DNA of 64,000 nt from Pseudomonas helleri. Its GTDB lineage: Bacteria; Pseudomonadota; Gammaproteobacteria; Pseudomonadales; Pseudomonadaceae. The notes beneath the pieces are model-generated. The model had not been told where the DNA came from, searched no databases, and worked only from the letters and a program-made list of their open reading frames with translations. Where the stretch lies: NCBI RefSeq assembly GCF_001043025.1, contig NZ_JYLD01000008.1, positions 62,001 through 126,000 on the forward strand, written 5' to 3'. Both the position numbers and the translations under genes were made by a program. Of this stretch, positions 26,107 through 35,808 are shown piece after piece (position 1 is the stretch's first letter; each line of letters opens with the position of its first letter).

Positions 26107-27120
26107 ATGTTGAACAAAGACACCATCTCTATCCAGTTGGTGCGCGAAGCGCTGTTGCAAAGCTGTGCAACCACCGGCGCCATGCACGAAGTGCTGCAAA
26201 AGGTCGGCATTGACCCGGCGCTGCTCGACGCGCCGCACGCGCGCGTACCCGCCATTGCCTATGCACGCATGTGGCGGCTGTTGGCGCGGCGCCTGGATGA
26301 CGAGTTTTTCGGCATGGACCCGCGCAAACTGCGTGCTGGCAGCCTGGAGTTTATGTGCCGCTCGGCCATGGCCCAGCCCACCCTCGCGCAGGGCGTGGAA
26401 CTGGTTTTGGGGTTTTTATCGCTGATGCTTGAGCGGTTGCCGGCGCGGCTGGTACGCCAGCAAAGTGTGGCCGAAATTGTTTTGCATGAGTCTGAAGGTC
26501 AGTCCAGCCGTGCCTTCACCTACTTTGCCTACTGGATGATCGTGCACGGCGTGACCTGTTGGCTGGCGGGGCGGCGGATCCCGATTCTGGCCATTGAGTT
26601 GCGCTGTGCGCAGCCTGATTACTGTGGCGACTATGAGGTGATGTTTTCTGAAAACCTGCGTTTTGATCGGCCGCGTACACGGATGATCTTTGCGGCGGAC
26701 TACCTGGATGCGCCAATCAAGCGCAATAACGAAGAGTTGCAACGGTTTTTGGCCCAGGCCCCCGCCAATATCCTGGTCAAATACCGCGATCCGCAAAGCC
26801 TGGCGAGCCAGATCAAACAAGACCTTCGACAGCTACCCGCCGAGCAGTGGCCTGAAACCCAAGGCATGGCGCAAAGCCTGTACCTGTCGGCTTCTACCTT
26901 GCGGCGACGTCTGGCCGAAGAGGGGCAAACCTTCCAGGGGCTCAAGGACGGCGTGCGTAAAGAGTTGGCGATTGGTTGGCTGGCTGAACCGGACCTCAGT
27001 TTTGCGGACATCGCCCTGCGTTTGGGCTTTGCCGATACCAGCTCGTTTTACAAAGCCTTTCGCAAATGGTCCGGTACCAACCCGGGGCACTACCGCAGTC
27101 TGATTTTGAGCGGTAGCTGA
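26107..27120 (+). CDS. AraC-family transcriptional regulator
   Basis: This 337-residue regulator has an N-terminal effector domain of the Arabinose_bd type (residues about 20-210: RVPAIAYARMWRLLARRLDDEFFGMD). The C-terminal double helix-turn-helix contains LYLSASTLRRRLAEEGQTFQGLKDGVRKELA and FADIALRLGFADTSSFYKAFRKWSGTNPGHYR. The ATG at MLNKDTIS is preferred over an in-frame TTG 30 nt upstream. It lies 70 nt after the MATE gene on the same strand and may control it or a distant target. Confidence 0.9.
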   Translation: MLNKDTISIQLVREALLQSCATTGAMHEVLQKVGIDPALLDAPHARVPAIAYARMWRLLARRLDDEFFGMDPRKLRAGSLEFMCRSAMAQPTLAQGVELVLGFLSLMLERLPARLVRQQSVAEIVLHESEGQSSRAFTYFAYWMIVHGVTCWLAGRRIPILAIELRCAQPDYCGDYEVMFSENLRFDRPRTRMIFAADYLDAPIKRNNEELQRFLAQAPANILVKYRDPQSLASQIKQDLRQLPAEQWPETQGMAQSLYLSASTLRRRLAEEGQTFQGLKDGVRKELAIGWLAEPDLSFADIALRLGFADTSSFYKAFRKWSGTNPGHYRSLILSGS

Positions 27121-27124
27121 GGGA

Positions 27125-27349
27125 TTACTTGTTCGCTTTGATGGTGGCTACATCTGCGGCTTTGACCTTGATTTTCTTGCCGGCGATATCCTCGAACTCA
27201 TAAAAGCCGCTGGTACTTTTGGTGTTGGGCATGTCTTTGGTCAGATACTGCGTGCCGTTTTGCAAGGTCACCACAGTGGGGGTTGCGCAACCAGCCAGTG
27301 CCAAAACCGCCACCATGACCACTGGCAAACCGATAATGCTGATCTTCAT
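27125..27349 (-). CDS. Small YgdI/YgdR-type (DUF903) lipoprotein
   Basis: This 74-residue protein has a lipoprotein signal peptide with lipobox LAGC (Cys21). A compact SH3-like domain follows (VVTLQNGTQYLTKDMP...GFYEFEDIAGKKIKVKAADVATIKANK), the pattern of the E. coli YgdI/YgdR and YjbF-like DUF903 family. It should be anchored in the outer membrane. The function is unknown. It converges tail to tail with the AraC gene 5 nt away. Confidence 0.9.
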   Translation of the reverse strand: MKISIIGLPVVMVAVLALAGCATPTVVTLQNGTQYLTKDMPNTKSTSGFYEFEDIAGKKIKVKAADVATIKANK

Positions 27350-27703
27350 ACGACGTGTACCTTGAACTGTCTGCGAATTAAGTGTTGAGCCCGCTGAACG
27401 CTACGTCTGGATCAGCGATGGAAAAAGGGCCGATTTTTTCAGCGCGCTTTATACCAACCCTACGTTGGGTATTGAAGCGCAATGATATACAAGGCCAAGC
27501 GTGTGGCTTGCCTGATTACCTGTCGGTTCCCTGTCAGTTCAGCTCGTGCCTCTGCTCCTTGAGAGTGGTGATTATTAGACGCCTTTTTCAGACTTGGTTC
27601 GCTTAGACCTACGATTAAAACGGAATTTTCGTGTGGGTAGCTTCCGTAAAGCGCTTTACTGCATATATTTAACCCGCACCTATTTCTAAAAGGACTGTAG
27701 TGG
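27350..27703. other. 354-nt intergenic region between divergent lipoprotein and DUF1275 genes
   Basis: It should contain both promoters. An imperfect palindrome ATACCAACCCTACGTTGGGTAT lies near 27450-27475. No ORF with a ribosome site was recognised on either strand. Confidence 0.5.
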
Positions 27704-28408
27704 ATGTCTCGTGGGCCATTGGAAACGTCGAAAACCTCCCCGTTTGTGCGCGTGCGGGCCTTGCGTAACCGTGTGGGTTTGACGTTTGTCGCCTGTTTGT
27801 CGGTGCTGGCGGGGATGACCGATGCCATCGGTTTTCTGGCGGTCGGTGATTTCATTTCGTTTATGAGCGGTAACACCACACGGCTGGCCGTGGCCATAGC
27901 GCAAGGTGATACCCAGGTGATCTTGCGCCTCGGCTTTGCGGTACTGGCGTTTGTTGCCGGGAATGCGCTGGGAGTGGTTTTTGCACGCTGGGGTGGCCGC
28001 CGGGCTTTGCCCTTGATGCTGCTGATTTCGGCGTTGCTGTGCACGGCGGCTTTGTTGCCGTTGCAGTCTCAAGTGACGATATTGCTGACGGCGGTGCTGG
28101 CCATGGGCATGGTCAATGCGGCGGTAGAGCAGGTGAATGGCTTGCAGGTAGGGCTGACTTATGTGACGGGGGCGTTGTCACGTTTTGGCCGTAGCCTGGG
28201 GCGCTGGATACTGGGTGAGCGGCGGCCCAACTGGCATTTGCAGGTAGTGCCGTGGACGGGGATGTTGGCCGGTGCCGTCGCGGGAGCGGCGCTGGAGTCG
28301 CAATTCGGCATCCGGGCCCTGTTGTTCAGTGCGGGGTTGGCGGCGTTTCTGGGGCTGGTATCGCTAAAAATCCCGCGTAGCTGGCAACGTGATTACATGC
28401 CGCGGTAG
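27704..28408 (+). CDS. DUF1275 (YoaK) family membrane protein
   Basis: This 234-residue protein has about six membrane helices. The family motif lies in the first third (LSVLAGMTDAIGFLAVGDFISFMSGNTTRLAVA). A second conserved stretch follows (NAAVEQVNGLQVGLTYVTGALSRFGRSLGRWI). DUF1275 proteins are inner-membrane proteins of unknown transport role. AAGGA lies 9 nt upstream of the ATG. A short palindromic repeat follows the stop codon. It appears monocistronic. Confidence 0.9.
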   Translation: MSRGPLETSKTSPFVRVRALRNRVGLTFVACLSVLAGMTDAIGFLAVGDFISFMSGNTTRLAVAIAQGDTQVILRLGFAVLAFVAGNALGVVFARWGGRRALPLMLLISALLCTAALLPLQSQVTILLTAVLAMGMVNAAVEQVNGLQVGLTYVTGALSRFGRSLGRWILGERRPNWHLQVVPWTGMLAGAVAGAALESQFGIRALLFSAGLAAFLGLVSLKIPRSWQRDYMPR

Positions 28409-28415
28409 CGCGTTC

Positions 28416-28454
28416 TTGTAGTCGCTGACGAGGAACGAAGGCTGCGATGCTACA
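28416..28454. repeat. Short extragenic palindrome TGTAGTCGCTG...CTACA
   Basis: It begins TGTAG and ends CTACA around the GTCGCTGACGAGG...GAAGGCTGCGA core seen in the repeats at 3839-3930 and 22400-22420. It sits just after the DUF1275 gene. Confidence 0.6.
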
Positions 28455-28645
28455 CCGTGAAAAATTCAGACTTAACTAAATAAAAGTACATCCCGTATAT
28501 CTCGCAAAATTTTGGAACAATCTGCTGTCAGATCCTGGCTGTGGCTTTGTCAGTTAGCGTGTAGTTTGCCCGACGTTGTTATTAATGCATTGGCTTAAAA
28601 CAAAATTAAAGGCCAATTGCTATTATTTTGTTCAAGGGGCTAAAC

Positions 28646-29152
28646 ATGCTGAGTAATGCGCCAGGAAAAACGTTTATCGCTGCATGCTTTGTTTGCGTTG
28701 TTTCAACCAGCAGTGTGGCCAGTACGGCACCTGCGGACCCACTGCATATTGCCGGTCACTATAAGTGCGCGGGTTTTGACAGCCATGACGGCCCTTTAAA
28801 GGGGGATCTTGTATTGACGCTTGATGAAGAGGCCAGTCAGTTTGAGAAAAGTTTTGGCACTTATCGATTAACGCTCAATGTTGGAACTGAGCAAGTACCC
28901 ATTACTTACTCGGGGTATGCCGCTGCGCAAGGGCAGTTATTGTCGATCTACTTTGCCAATGACAGCGCTGAGGCGCCGACAGACCGTGGCGTGGGGCTTG
29001 GCGTCATCACCCACGATCAGGACAGTCAAGGCCATTACACGACGACTCTGCATAAATCCTATTATCTGCCCGACTATATGCGCGGTAGCCAAGAGGGTTA
29101 TGGGCCTGGTGGTCGAGGCACTGAAACGTGTATTAAAACGCCGTCTATTTAA
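28646..29152 (+). CDS. Secreted/periplasmic protein of unknown function
   Basis: This 168-residue protein has a signal peptide (FIAACFVCVVSTSSVAS/TAP). The mature domain of about 135 residues reads as one beta-rich lipocalin-like fold (GHYKCAGFDSHDGPLKGDLVLTL...YRLTLN), with two cysteines, C46-equivalent in YKCAG and one near the C-terminus (TETCIK), probably disulfide bonded. The start MLSNAPGK was chosen because AAGGGG lies 7 nt upstream. An in-frame TTG 18 nt earlier is less likely. GC content is lower than that of its neighbours. I do not recognise the family. Confidence 0.75.
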   Translation: MLSNAPGKTFIAACFVCVVSTSSVASTAPADPLHIAGHYKCAGFDSHDGPLKGDLVLTLDEEASQFEKSFGTYRLTLNVGTEQVPITYSGYAAAQGQLLSIYFANDSAEAPTDRGVGLGVITHDQDSQGHYTTTLHKSYYLPDYMRGSQEGYGPGGRGTETCIKTPSI

Positions 29153-29161
29153 TACCCATAA

Positions 29162-29188
29162 AAAACCCCGGAGGTTATCCGGGGTTTT
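29162..29188. terminator. Bidirectional intrinsic terminator
   Basis: An 11-bp stem AAAACCCCGGA / TCCGGGGTTTT with a 5-nt loop has A/T tracts on both sides. It serves the secreted-protein gene (+) and the converging small gene (-). Confidence 0.88.
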
Positions 29189-29203
29189 ATCGGGCGGACG
29201 TTA

Positions 29204-29533
29204 TCAGCTGTAGCTGTTAACTTTAACCAGGGCTTGCTCGGTTTGAGCTTTTTCCCAAGTCAGTGTCAATGTTTGCAGCACGCGCGCAATAAACTCTTTA
29301 TCGGCAGCGGCTTTTTTGCCCACGTAGCCTTGGCCACGGCGGTACATCTTGAGATGAGCTCGCATGTGTGGGCGCTCTTTCTCGAATTGGGTTTCTTCCT
29401 TGCACGCAACAACCGGTTCAATACGTACAGTGCCTTCATTGCACACCCACAGAATGTGGTCGTTCAGCGTGTCTTTCTGAGCAGCGAAGAGTCGAGCCAG
29501 CTCGTTAACAGTCGGTTGATTATTCAGGTTCAT
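29204..29533 (-). CDS. Small protein of unknown function (109 aa)
   Basis: It starts MNLNNQPTVNELARLFAAQKD with AAGGAG 7 nt before the ATG. It is mostly helical, with a basic central part (ERPHMRAHLKMYRRGQGYVGKKAAADKEF) and two cysteines (WVCNEG, VACKEE). It has no signal peptide or membrane segment. The basic, helical character could suit nucleic-acid or protein binding, but I recognise no family. It lies 2 nt downstream of another possible small gene. Confidence 0.7.
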   Translation of the reverse strand: MNLNNQPTVNELARLFAAQKDTLNDHILWVCNEGTVRIEPVVACKEETQFEKERPHMRAHLKMYRRGQGYVGKKAAADKEFIARVLQTLTLTWEKAQTEQALVKVNSYS

Positions 29534-29535
29534 AG

Positions 29536-29907
29536 CTAACTCCTTGACCACTCGTTGATCTGTCTAATTGATTCGCGCAACTGCACATGCAGCGCTACGT
29601 AATATCCATCTAAAGCAGATCTGGCCTTGAGTCCGGCAGATGTAGTAGTGAAATAAAACACTACAACATGCTGCTTACAGCGAGGGAGAGCAACGTTAAC
29701 CAGGATGCTTGAGCGACATGTCGCATCACCACAAGCCTCTTGAGGACGTTTCGCTAGCCTCTCACGCCTTAAACTCGGACGATCAAGCCAGGTCAGCTTC
29801 ATCAATTCTGCCTTGTGGGCAGTACCTATCCCGGAACAGCCCGACAGCTCGTCGAGCATGCTTGCAACAACCCTTTCCAGCGCTTCCGGTGGGGAAGACG
29901 TCTGCAT
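29536..29907 (-). CDS. Possible small protein of unknown function (123 aa)
   Basis: The frame MQTSSPPEALERVVASMLDEL... runs 123 codons and ends 2 nt before the next small gene's start, as in an operon. Helical segments (RESIRQINEWSRS) and a cysteine cluster (GDATCRSSIL, LPRCKQHVV) are visible. No good ribosome site precedes the chosen ATG. An earlier in-frame ATG at 29937 abuts the palindrome at 29938-29969. No family is recognised and another frame is open over part of it, so the call is uncertain. Confidence 0.4.
   Translation of the reverse strand: MQTSSPPEALERVVASMLDELSGCSGIGTAHKAELMKLTWLDRPSLRRERLAKRPQEACGDATCRSSILVNVALPRCKQHVVVFYFTTTSAGLKARSALDGYYVALHVQLRESIRQINEWSRS
29645..29664. repeat. 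Inverted repeat GTAGTG-N8-CACTAC
   Basis: Perfect 6-bp arms lie around an AT-rich spacer. The same half-sites with a 12-nt spacer occur at 29938-29969. It lies inside the doubtful small ORF. Confidence 0.5.
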
Positions 29908-29937
29908 AATGCGATGGGAAATTCGTGTCGTCAACAA

Positions 29938-29969
29938 ATATGTAGTGTTTATTTTTAGGCACTACATAT
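29938..29969. promoter_or_regulatory. Palindrome ATATGTAGTG-N12-CACTACATAT
   Basis: Perfect 10-bp arms immediately precede the small minus-strand genes. It is a likely operator or promoter element for them. The shared GTAGTG/CACTAC half-sites with 29645-29664 suggest one binding protein. Confidence 0.5.
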
Positions 29970-30128
29970 GTGACTGACGGGTCGTTTTTCAGCAAGCCGG
30001 TCATCCCCGGCAAGCGCTTGCGCCCGCTGTTGCAGGCTTAAAGAGGGCACGGGTGTTTGATTGGCCAAAACAGTCAGCCAGCTTGAGCGGTTTGACTATT
30101 GTTGTAGAGCCTTGCCGAGGCGACTATC

Positions 30129-30153
30129 AGTGGGACTTTTCACGGTTCCCACT
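30129..30153. promoter_or_regulatory. Inverted repeat AGTGGGA-N11-TCCCACT upstream of the isoleucine operon
   Basis: Perfect 7-bp arms are centred about 40 nt before the acyl-CoA synthetase start. The position fits an operator or a 5'-leader hairpin. No dedicated regulator is adjacent. Confidence 0.45.
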
Positions 30154-30182
30154 CCAACAATAAAGACCGAGGGATTCTGCTG

Positions 30183-31847
30183 ATGCGCGACTATCTGACC
30201 GCGATGAATGACTTTGACTACCAACGGACGGTGGCTGGTGCACTGAACGGCCATTTGTCTGCACTCAATGCCTGCGTTGAGTGCTGCGACCGGCACGCTT
30301 TGCCAGGGCGTATTGCACTGTTCTGGGAAGGGCGCGACGCCAGTAGCGCCACGTATACCTTCACCGATTTGCAGGACAAGGCCGCGCGCTTTGCCAGCTT
30401 CTTACTGGCCCAGGGCGTGAAGCAGGGCGACAAGGTGGCGGGCTTGTTACCACGCAATGTCGAGTTGCTGGTGGTGGTCTTTGCCACCTGGCGCATCGGC
30501 GCGATCTATCAACCGCTGTTCACTGCCTTCGGCCCCAAAGCCATTGAGCACCGTCTCAACAGTTCAGGTGCTGCGCTGGTGGTCACCGACGCGGTCAACC
30601 GGCCCAAACTCGATGAAGTCAACGACTGCCCGGCCATCGTCACGGTGGCGGGCGCCAAAGGCCAGGGCCTGGTCCGCGGCGATTTCAGTTTCTGGGCTGA
30701 GCTGGACAATTATCCGGCCGTCTGTGAACCGGTGCTGCTGAGCGGGGAAGACCCGTTTCTGTTGATGTTTACGTCGGGCACTACCGGCCCGGCCAAGCCG
30801 CTGCTGGTGCCGCTCAAGGCCATCGTCGCATTCCAGAGTTACACCCGCGATGCGGTGGATCTGCGCCCTGAGGACTCGTTCTGGAACCTCGCTGACCCAG
30901 GCTGGGCCTACGGGATTTACTTCGGGATCACCGGGCCGTTGTCGATGGGCCACCCGATCACGCTCTACGACGGGCCGTTTACCGTCGAAAGCACCTGCCG
31001 GGTCATCAAGAAATACGGCATTACCAACCTCACGGGCTCCCCGACCGCCTACCGCATGCTGATTGCTGCCGGCGAGGCGTTTTCAAGCAAGATCAAAGGC
31101 CAGTTGCGGGCTGTCAGCAGCGCCGGTGAACCGCTTAACCCGGAGGTCATTCGCTGGTTCGGCGAAGAGCTCAACGTCACCATTCATGATCACTACGGGC
31201 AAACCGAGGTCGGCATGGTGCTGTGCAATCACCATGGCCTGGAGCACCCGGTGCATATGGGCGCAGCCGGCTTTGCTTCGCCTGGCCACCGGATTGTGGT
31301 GCTGGATGACAACCATCAGGAGCTGCCGGTGGGGCAGCCGGGGATTCTGGCCGTTGATCGCAGCCAGTCGCCGATGTGCTGGTTTGGTGGCTATGAAGGT
31401 TTCACCACCAAAGCGTTTGTCGGCAATTACTACTTGAGTGGCGACACCGTGGAGTTGAACCCGGACGGCAGTATCAGCTTTGTCGGGCGCAGCGATGACG
31501 TGATCACCACCTCGGGCTATCGCGTCGGCCCGTTCGACGTAGAAAGCGCCTTGATCGAGCACCCGGCAGTGGTCGAAGCCGCGGTCGTCGGCAAACCCTG
31601 CCCGGAGCGTACCGAAGTGGTCAAAGCGTTTGTGGTGCTGAGCCCTCAATACCTGGGCGACGCGCAACTGGCCGAAACCTTGCGCTTGCACGTGCGCCAG
31701 CGTCTGGCGGCGCATGCCTACCCCCGTGAAGTTGAATTTGTCAGCGAATTGCCGAAGACCCCGAGCGGCAAGTTGCAGCGCTTTATTTTGCGCAATCAAG
31801 AAATCGCCAAGGCTGAACAGGCGCTAAGCGCCAAAGTTACAGCCTGA
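30183..31847 (+). CDS. AMP-dependent acyl-CoA synthetase
   Basis: This 554-residue ANL-superfamily ligase activates a carboxylic acid via acyl-AMP to acyl-CoA. It has the P-loop [12 protein letters not shown] near residue 197, [13 protein letters not shown] and [11 protein letters not shown], the adenylate motif [10 protein letters not shown] and the hinge region [32 protein letters not shown]. The catalytic lysine is in [16 protein letters not shown] lies 8 nt before the ATG. It heads a five-gene operon with the order of P. putida KT2440 PP_2213-PP_2217, linked to isoleucine and short branched acid use. The likely substrate is a short branched acid such as 2-methylbutyrate. Confidence 0.92.
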   Translation: MRDYLTAMNDFDYQRTVAGALNGHLSALNACVECCDRHALPGRIALFWEGRDASSATYTFTDLQDKAARFASFLLAQGVKQGDKVAGLLPRNVELLVVVFATWRIGAIYQPLFTAFGPKAIEHRLNSSGAALVVTDAVNRPKLDEVNDCPAIVTVAGAKGQGLVRGDFSFWAELDNYPAVCEPVLLSGEDPFLLMFTSGTTGPAKPLLVPLKAIVAFQSYTRDAVDLRPEDSFWNLADPGWAYGIYFGITGPLSMGHPITLYDGPFTVESTCRVIKKYGITNLTGSPTAYRMLIAAGEAFSSKIKGQLRAVSSAGEPLNPEVIRWFGEELNVTIHDHYGQTEVGMVLCNHHGLEHPVHMGAAGFASPGHRIVVLDDNHQELPVGQPGILAVDRSQSPMCWFGGYEGFTTKAFVGNYYLSGDTVELNPDGSISFVGRSDDVITTSGYRVGPFDVESALIEHPAVVEAAVVGKPCPERTEVVKAFVVLSPQYLGDAQLAETLRLHVRQRLAAHAYPREVEFVSELPKTPSGKLQRFILRNQEIAKAEQALSAKVTA

Positions 31848-31869
31848 AATCCAGTCGTCAGGAACCCTT

Positions 31870-32631
31870 ATGCAAATTGAAAACAAGGTATTTATCGTCA
31901 CCGGTGGTGCGTCCGGATTAGGCGCCGCAACGGCAGAAATGCTGATTAAAGCGGGCGCCAAAGTGATGCTGGTTGATCTGAATGCCGATGCCGTGGCCGC
32001 CCAGGCGCGCACGCTGGGCGCGCAGAGTACGGTCGCCGATATCAGCCAGGCGGATGCCGCTCAGGCGGCCGTGGAGGCCACCGTTGCGGCATTTGGCGGG
32101 GTCAATGGCCTGGTCAACTGCGCCGGGATTGTACGCGGTGAAAAAATCCTCGGTAAAAACGGCCCGCATGGGCTGGAGAGCTTCAGCCAGGTGATTAACG
32201 TTAACCTGATCGGCAGTTTCAACATGCTGCGTCTGGCGGCAGCAGCCATTGCCGAAACCGCTGCGGATGCTGACGGCGAACGCGGGGTGATCATCAACAC
32301 CGCGTCGGTGGCAGCCTTTGACGGGCAAATTGGTCAGGCCGCTTATGCCGCTTCCAAGGGCGCCATTGCCAGCCTGACCTTGCCTGCCGCACGCGAGCTG
32401 GCCCGTTTCGGGATCCGTGTGATGACCATCGCCCCCGGCATTTTTGAAACGCCGATGATGGCCGGCATGACCCCTGAAGTCCGTGATTCGCTGGCCGCCG
32501 GTGTGCCGTTTCCGCCGCGCTTGGGCAAGCCTGCCGAGTACGCGTCGCTGGTACGGCACATCATTGAAAACAGCATGCTCAATGGCGAGGTCATCCGTCT
32601 CGACGGTGCCTTGCGCATGGCCGCCAAATAA
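31870..32631 (+). CDS. SDR 3-hydroxyacyl-CoA dehydrogenase (2-methyl-3-hydroxybutyryl-CoA type)
   Basis: This 253-residue short-chain dehydrogenase/reductase has the NAD-binding motif [20 protein letters not shown], and the catalytic Ser/Tyr-x-x-x-Lys in [23 protein letters not shown]. The C-terminus ([11 protein letters not shown]) matches the type II 3-hydroxyacyl-CoA dehydrogenase (HSD17B10) group, which oxidises 2-methyl-3-hydroxybutyryl-CoA in isoleucine breakdown. AGGAA precedes the ATG. It lies between the acyl-CoA synthetase and the thiolase with short spacers, indicating one operon. Confidence 0.92.
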   Translation: MQIENKVFIVTGGASGLGAATAEMLIKAGAKVMLVDLNADAVAAQARTLGAQSTVADISQADAAQAAVEATVAAFGGVNGLVNCAGIVRGEKILGKNGPHGLESFSQVINVNLIGSFNMLRLAAAAIAETAADADGERGVIINTASVAAFDGQIGQAAYAASKGAIASLTLPAARELARFGIRVMTIAPGIFETPMMAGMTPEVRDSLAAGVPFPPRLGKPAEYASLVRHIIENSMLNGEVIRLDGALRMAAK

Positions 32632-32641
32632 GAGGTGAGAA

Positions 32642-33835
32642 ATGACTTTAGCCAATGATCCGATTGTCATTGTCTGCGCAGTACGAACGCCCATGGGCGG
32701 GTTTCAGGGCGACTTCAAAGGCTTGACCTCGCCGCAGCTTGGCGCCGTAGCCATCAGTGCGGCGGTTGAGCGCGCGGGCATTGCGCCGAGCAGCGTGGAT
32801 GAAGTGCTGTTTGGCTGCGTGCTGTCTGCCGGTCTGGGCCAGGCGCCTGCACGTCAAGCCGCTTTGGGCGCCGGGCTGGACAAGGGCACGCGCTGCACCA
32901 CGCTGAACAAAATGTGCGGCTCGGGCATGCAGGCAGCCATTCTGGCCCATGATCAACTGCTGGCCGGCAGTGCCGAGGTGATCGTTGCGGGCGGTATGGA
33001 GAGCATGTCCAACGCGCCGTATTTGCTGGACCGGGCACGCAGCGGGTATCGCATGGGCCACGGTCGGGTGCTCGATCACATGTTCCTCGATGGCCTCGAA
33101 GACGCTTACGACCGAGGCCGCTTGATGGGCACCTTTGCTGAAGATTGCGCACAGGCCCATGGCTTTAGCCGCGAGGCTCAGGATGATTTTGCGGTAGCGT
33201 CGCTGACCCGTGCCCAGCAAGCGATCAAGGACGGCAGCTTCGGCGCCGAGATCGTGCCGGTGCAGGTCACGGTGGGCAAAGAACAGCGTCTGATCAGCGA
33301 TGACGAACAACCTCCCAAGGCCAATCTGGCGAAAATCCCGACGTTGAAACCGGCGTTCCGTGAGGGCGGTACGGTGACAGCGGCCAACTCCAGTTCGATC
33401 TCCGATGGTGCGGCGGCGTTGGTGCTGATGCGCCGCTCCGAGGCGCAGAAACGTGGCCTCAAGCCGCTGGCGGTGATCCATGGGCATGCAGCGTTTGCCG
33501 ACGAGCCGGGGCTGTTCCCGACTGCGCCGATTGGCGCGATCAAGCGGTTGTTGAGCAAGACTGGCTGGGACCTGTCCGAGGTCGACCTGTTTGAAATCAA
33601 TGAAGCGTTTGCGGTGGTGACTCTGGTGACCATGAGCGAGCTGGACATCCCCCATGACAAGGTCAACGTCTACGGCGGGGCGTGCGCGCTGGGGCATCCG
33701 ATCGGCGCTTCGGGCGCACGGATTCTGGTGACATTGCTCTCGGCCTTGCGCCAGAAACAGTTGAAGCACGGTATTGCAGCTGTCTGCATTGGCGGCGGCG
33801 AAGCCACGGCGATTGCCGTGGAATGCCTGTATTAA
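32642..33835 (+). CDS. Acetyl-CoA acyltransferase (thiolase)
   Basis: This 397-residue thiolase has the acyl-accepting cysteine in [13 protein letters not shown] (about residue 90) and the C-terminal catalytic motifs NEAFAVVTL and [17 protein letters not shown]. It cleaves 3-ketoacyl-CoA, here probably 2-methylacetoacetyl-CoA to acetyl-CoA and propionyl-CoA. AGAGGTGAG precedes the ATG by a few nucleotides. Its place in the operon corresponds to fadAx of P. putida. Confidence 0.93.
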   Translation: MTLANDPIVIVCAVRTPMGGFQGDFKGLTSPQLGAVAISAAVERAGIAPSSVDEVLFGCVLSAGLGQAPARQAALGAGLDKGTRCTTLNKMCGSGMQAAILAHDQLLAGSAEVIVAGGMESMSNAPYLLDRARSGYRMGHGRVLDHMFLDGLEDAYDRGRLMGTFAEDCAQAHGFSREAQDDFAVASLTRAQQAIKDGSFGAEIVPVQVTVGKEQRLISDDEQPPKANLAKIPTLKPAFREGGTVTAANSSSISDGAAALVLMRRSEAQKRGLKPLAVIHGHAAFADEPGLFPTAPIGAIKRLLSKTGWDLSEVDLFEINEAFAVVTLVTMSELDIPHDKVNVYGGACALGHPIGASGARILVTLLSALRQKQLKHGIAAVCIGGGEATAIAVECLY

Positions 33836-33843
33836 GGAGTTTT

Positions 33844-34971
33844 ATGCTGCCTACATCTGAACACATACAAATTCGCGAAGCGGCCCGGCAGTTTGCCCAA
33901 GAGCGCTTGAAACCCTTTGCGGCAGAGTGGGACAAGCAACATCGCTTCCCCCGTGAAGCGGTCAGCGAAATGGCCGAATTGGGCTTTTTCGGCATGTTGG
34001 TGCCCGAAGAGTGGGGCGGTTGCGACACCGGCTATCAAGCCTACGCGATGGCCCTGGAAGAAATCGCCGCGGGTGATGGCGCCTGCTCGACGATCATGAG
34101 CGTGCACAACTCGGTGGGCTGCGTGCCGATTCTCAAATACGGCACCGAGCAGCAGAAGCGCGAGTTCCTCATACCCTTGGCCAGCGGTGCCATGCTCGGC
34201 GCGTTCGCCTTGACTGAACCGCAAGCCGGTTCTGATGCCAGCGACCTGAAAACCCGAGCGCGTCTTGAGGGCGATCATTACGTCCTTAATGGCTGCAAAC
34301 AGTTCATCACTTCGGGGCAAAACGCCGGGGTGGTGATTGTGTTCGCGGTCACGGATCCGTCGGCGGGCAAGCGCGGTATCAGCGCGTTTATTGTGCCCAC
34401 CGATTCACCCGGCTACAGCGTGGCGCGGGTAGAAGACAAGCTGGGGCAACATGCTTCGGACACCTGCCAGATCCTTTTTACCGACCTTAAAGTGCCCGTG
34501 GCTAATCGCTTGGGCGAGGAAGGGCAGGGCTACAAAATCGCCTTGAGCAACCTTGAAGGCGGGCGCATTGGTATTGCTTCGCAGGCGGTCGGCATGGCCC
34601 GCGCAGCCTTTGAAGCGGCGCGTGATTATGCCCGTGAGCGGGTGACCTTCGGCCAGCCGCTGGTTGAGCATCAGGTGGTAGCGTTTCGTCTGGCAGACAT
34701 GTCGACAGAAATCGCCGTCGCCCGGCAAATGGTCCAGTACGCGGCGGCTCTGCGCGACAGCGGCCAGTCGGCGCTGGTCGAAGCGTCGCAGGCCAAGCTG
34801 TTCGCCTCGGAGATGGCAGAGCGGGTGTGTTCCAAGGCGTTGCAAACCTTGGGAGGTTATGGCTATTTGAACGACTTCCCGCTGGAGCGGATCTATCGCG
34901 ATGTGCGGGTGTGCCAGATCTACGAAGGCACCAGCGATATTCAGCGCATGGTCATTTCGCGCAATCTTTGA
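33844..34971 (+). CDS. Acyl-CoA dehydrogenase (short/branched chain)
   Basis: This 375-residue FAD enzyme has a helical N-domain, the middle beta domain [16 protein letters not shown] and the C-domain with [21 protein letters not shown]. The catalytic glutamate lies in [11 protein letters not shown]. It introduces the alpha-beta double bond in short acyl-CoAs, probably 2-methylbutyryl-CoA, passing electrons to ETF. The start [13 protein letters not shown] was chosen because AAGGAG lies 5 nt upstream. The longer open frame overlaps the thiolase gene. It resembles the dehydrogenase at 36063-37214 in the converging valine operon. Confidence 0.93.
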   Translation: MLPTSEHIQIREAARQFAQERLKPFAAEWDKQHRFPREAVSEMAELGFFGMLVPEEWGGCDTGYQAYAMALEEIAAGDGACSTIMSVHNSVGCVPILKYGTEQQKREFLIPLASGAMLGAFALTEPQAGSDASDLKTRARLEGDHYVLNGCKQFITSGQNAGVVIVFAVTDPSAGKRGISAFIVPTDSPGYSVARVEDKLGQHASDTCQILFTDLKVPVANRLGEEGQGYKIALSNLEGGRIGIASQAVGMARAAFEAARDYARERVTFGQPLVEHQVVAFRLADMSTEIAVARQMVQYAAALRDSGQSALVEASQAKLFASEMAERVCSKALQTLGGYGYLNDFPLERIYRDVRVCQIYEGTSDIQRMVISRNL

Positions 34972-34987
34972 ATTGAGGACGTTATCG

Positions 34988-35761
34988 ATGAGCTACGAAA
35001 CCATTTTGTTGGACATTCACGGGCAAGTAGGCCTGATCACGCTGAACCGGCCGCAGGCGTTGAATGCGCTCAACGCGCAGTTGGTAAGCGAAGTGAATCA
35101 CGCCCTGGACGGCCTGGAAGCGGATAACAACATTGGCTGCATCGTGATCACCGGCTCGAAAAAAGCTTTCGCTGCCGGGGCCGATATCAAGGAAATGGCG
35201 GAGCTGACATACCCGCAGATCTACCTTGAAGACCTGTTCTCGGACAGCGATCGGGTATCGACCCGACGCAAGCCGATCATTGCTGCGGTGGCCGGTTTTG
35301 CCTTGGGCGGCGGCTGTGAGTTGGCGATGATGTGCGATTTTATTCTGGCCGGTGACAATGCCAAATTTGGTCAGCCGGAAATCAACCTCGGCGTATTGCC
35401 GGGCATGGGCGGCACCCAGCGCCTGACCCGCGCTGTGGGCAAGGCCAAGGCCATGGAAATGTGCCTGAGCGGGCGTTTGATGGATGCAAACGAGGCTGAG
35501 CGTTCGGGCCTGGTGGCGCGGGTAATCCCGGTGGATGAGTTGCTGGAAGAAGCCCTGAAAGTGGCTGCTACCATTGCCAAGAAATCCCTGCCGGTGCTGA
35601 TGCTGACCAAGGAAAGCGTCAACCGTGCGTTTGAGGTCAACCTGACCGAAGGCGTGCGTTTTGAGCGCCGGGTTTTCCACTCGCTGTTCGCCACCCATGA
35701 CCAGAAAGAAGGCATGGCGGCGTTCGTCGGCAAGCGCGAAGCGCAGTTCAAGAATAGCTAA
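34988..35761 (+). CDS. Enoyl-CoA hydratase
   Basis: This 257-residue crotonase has the oxyanion-hole segments [14 protein letters not shown] and [17 protein letters not shown], and the two catalytic glutamates at the usual spacing (GGGCELAM and [17 protein letters not shown]). It hydrates 2-enoyl-CoA, here probably tiglyl-CoA. The start [13 protein letters not shown] has GAGGA about 10 nt upstream. It is the last gene of the isoleucine-type operon (fadB1x position in P. putida) and is followed by repeats. Confidence 0.93.
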   Translation: MSYETILLDIHGQVGLITLNRPQALNALNAQLVSEVNHALDGLEADNNIGCIVITGSKKAFAAGADIKEMAELTYPQIYLEDLFSDSDRVSTRRKPIIAAVAGFALGGGCELAMMCDFILAGDNAKFGQPEINLGVLPGMGGTQRLTRAVGKAKAMEMCLSGRLMDANEAERSGLVARVIPVDELLEEALKVAATIAKKSLPVLMLTKESVNRAFEVNLTEGVRFERRVFHSLFATHDQKEGMAAFVGKREAQFKNS

Positions 35762-35778
35762 GCGTCTGCGCAACCCAC

Positions 35779-35808
35779 TGTAGGAGCGAGCTTGTCTCGC
35801 GATCTTTT
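35779..35808. repeat. Single REP unit
   Basis: CTGTAGGAGCGAGCTTGTCTCGCGATCTTT is one half of the REPIN A-C type. It lies just after the enoyl-CoA hydratase gene. Confidence 0.8.

Noticed and set aside
29783..30013. 76-codon minus-strand frame overlapping the doubtful 123-codon gene
   Set aside because: No ribosome site and no family. It competes with a longer frame that ends in operon-like spacing. Neither is certain, but this one has less support.
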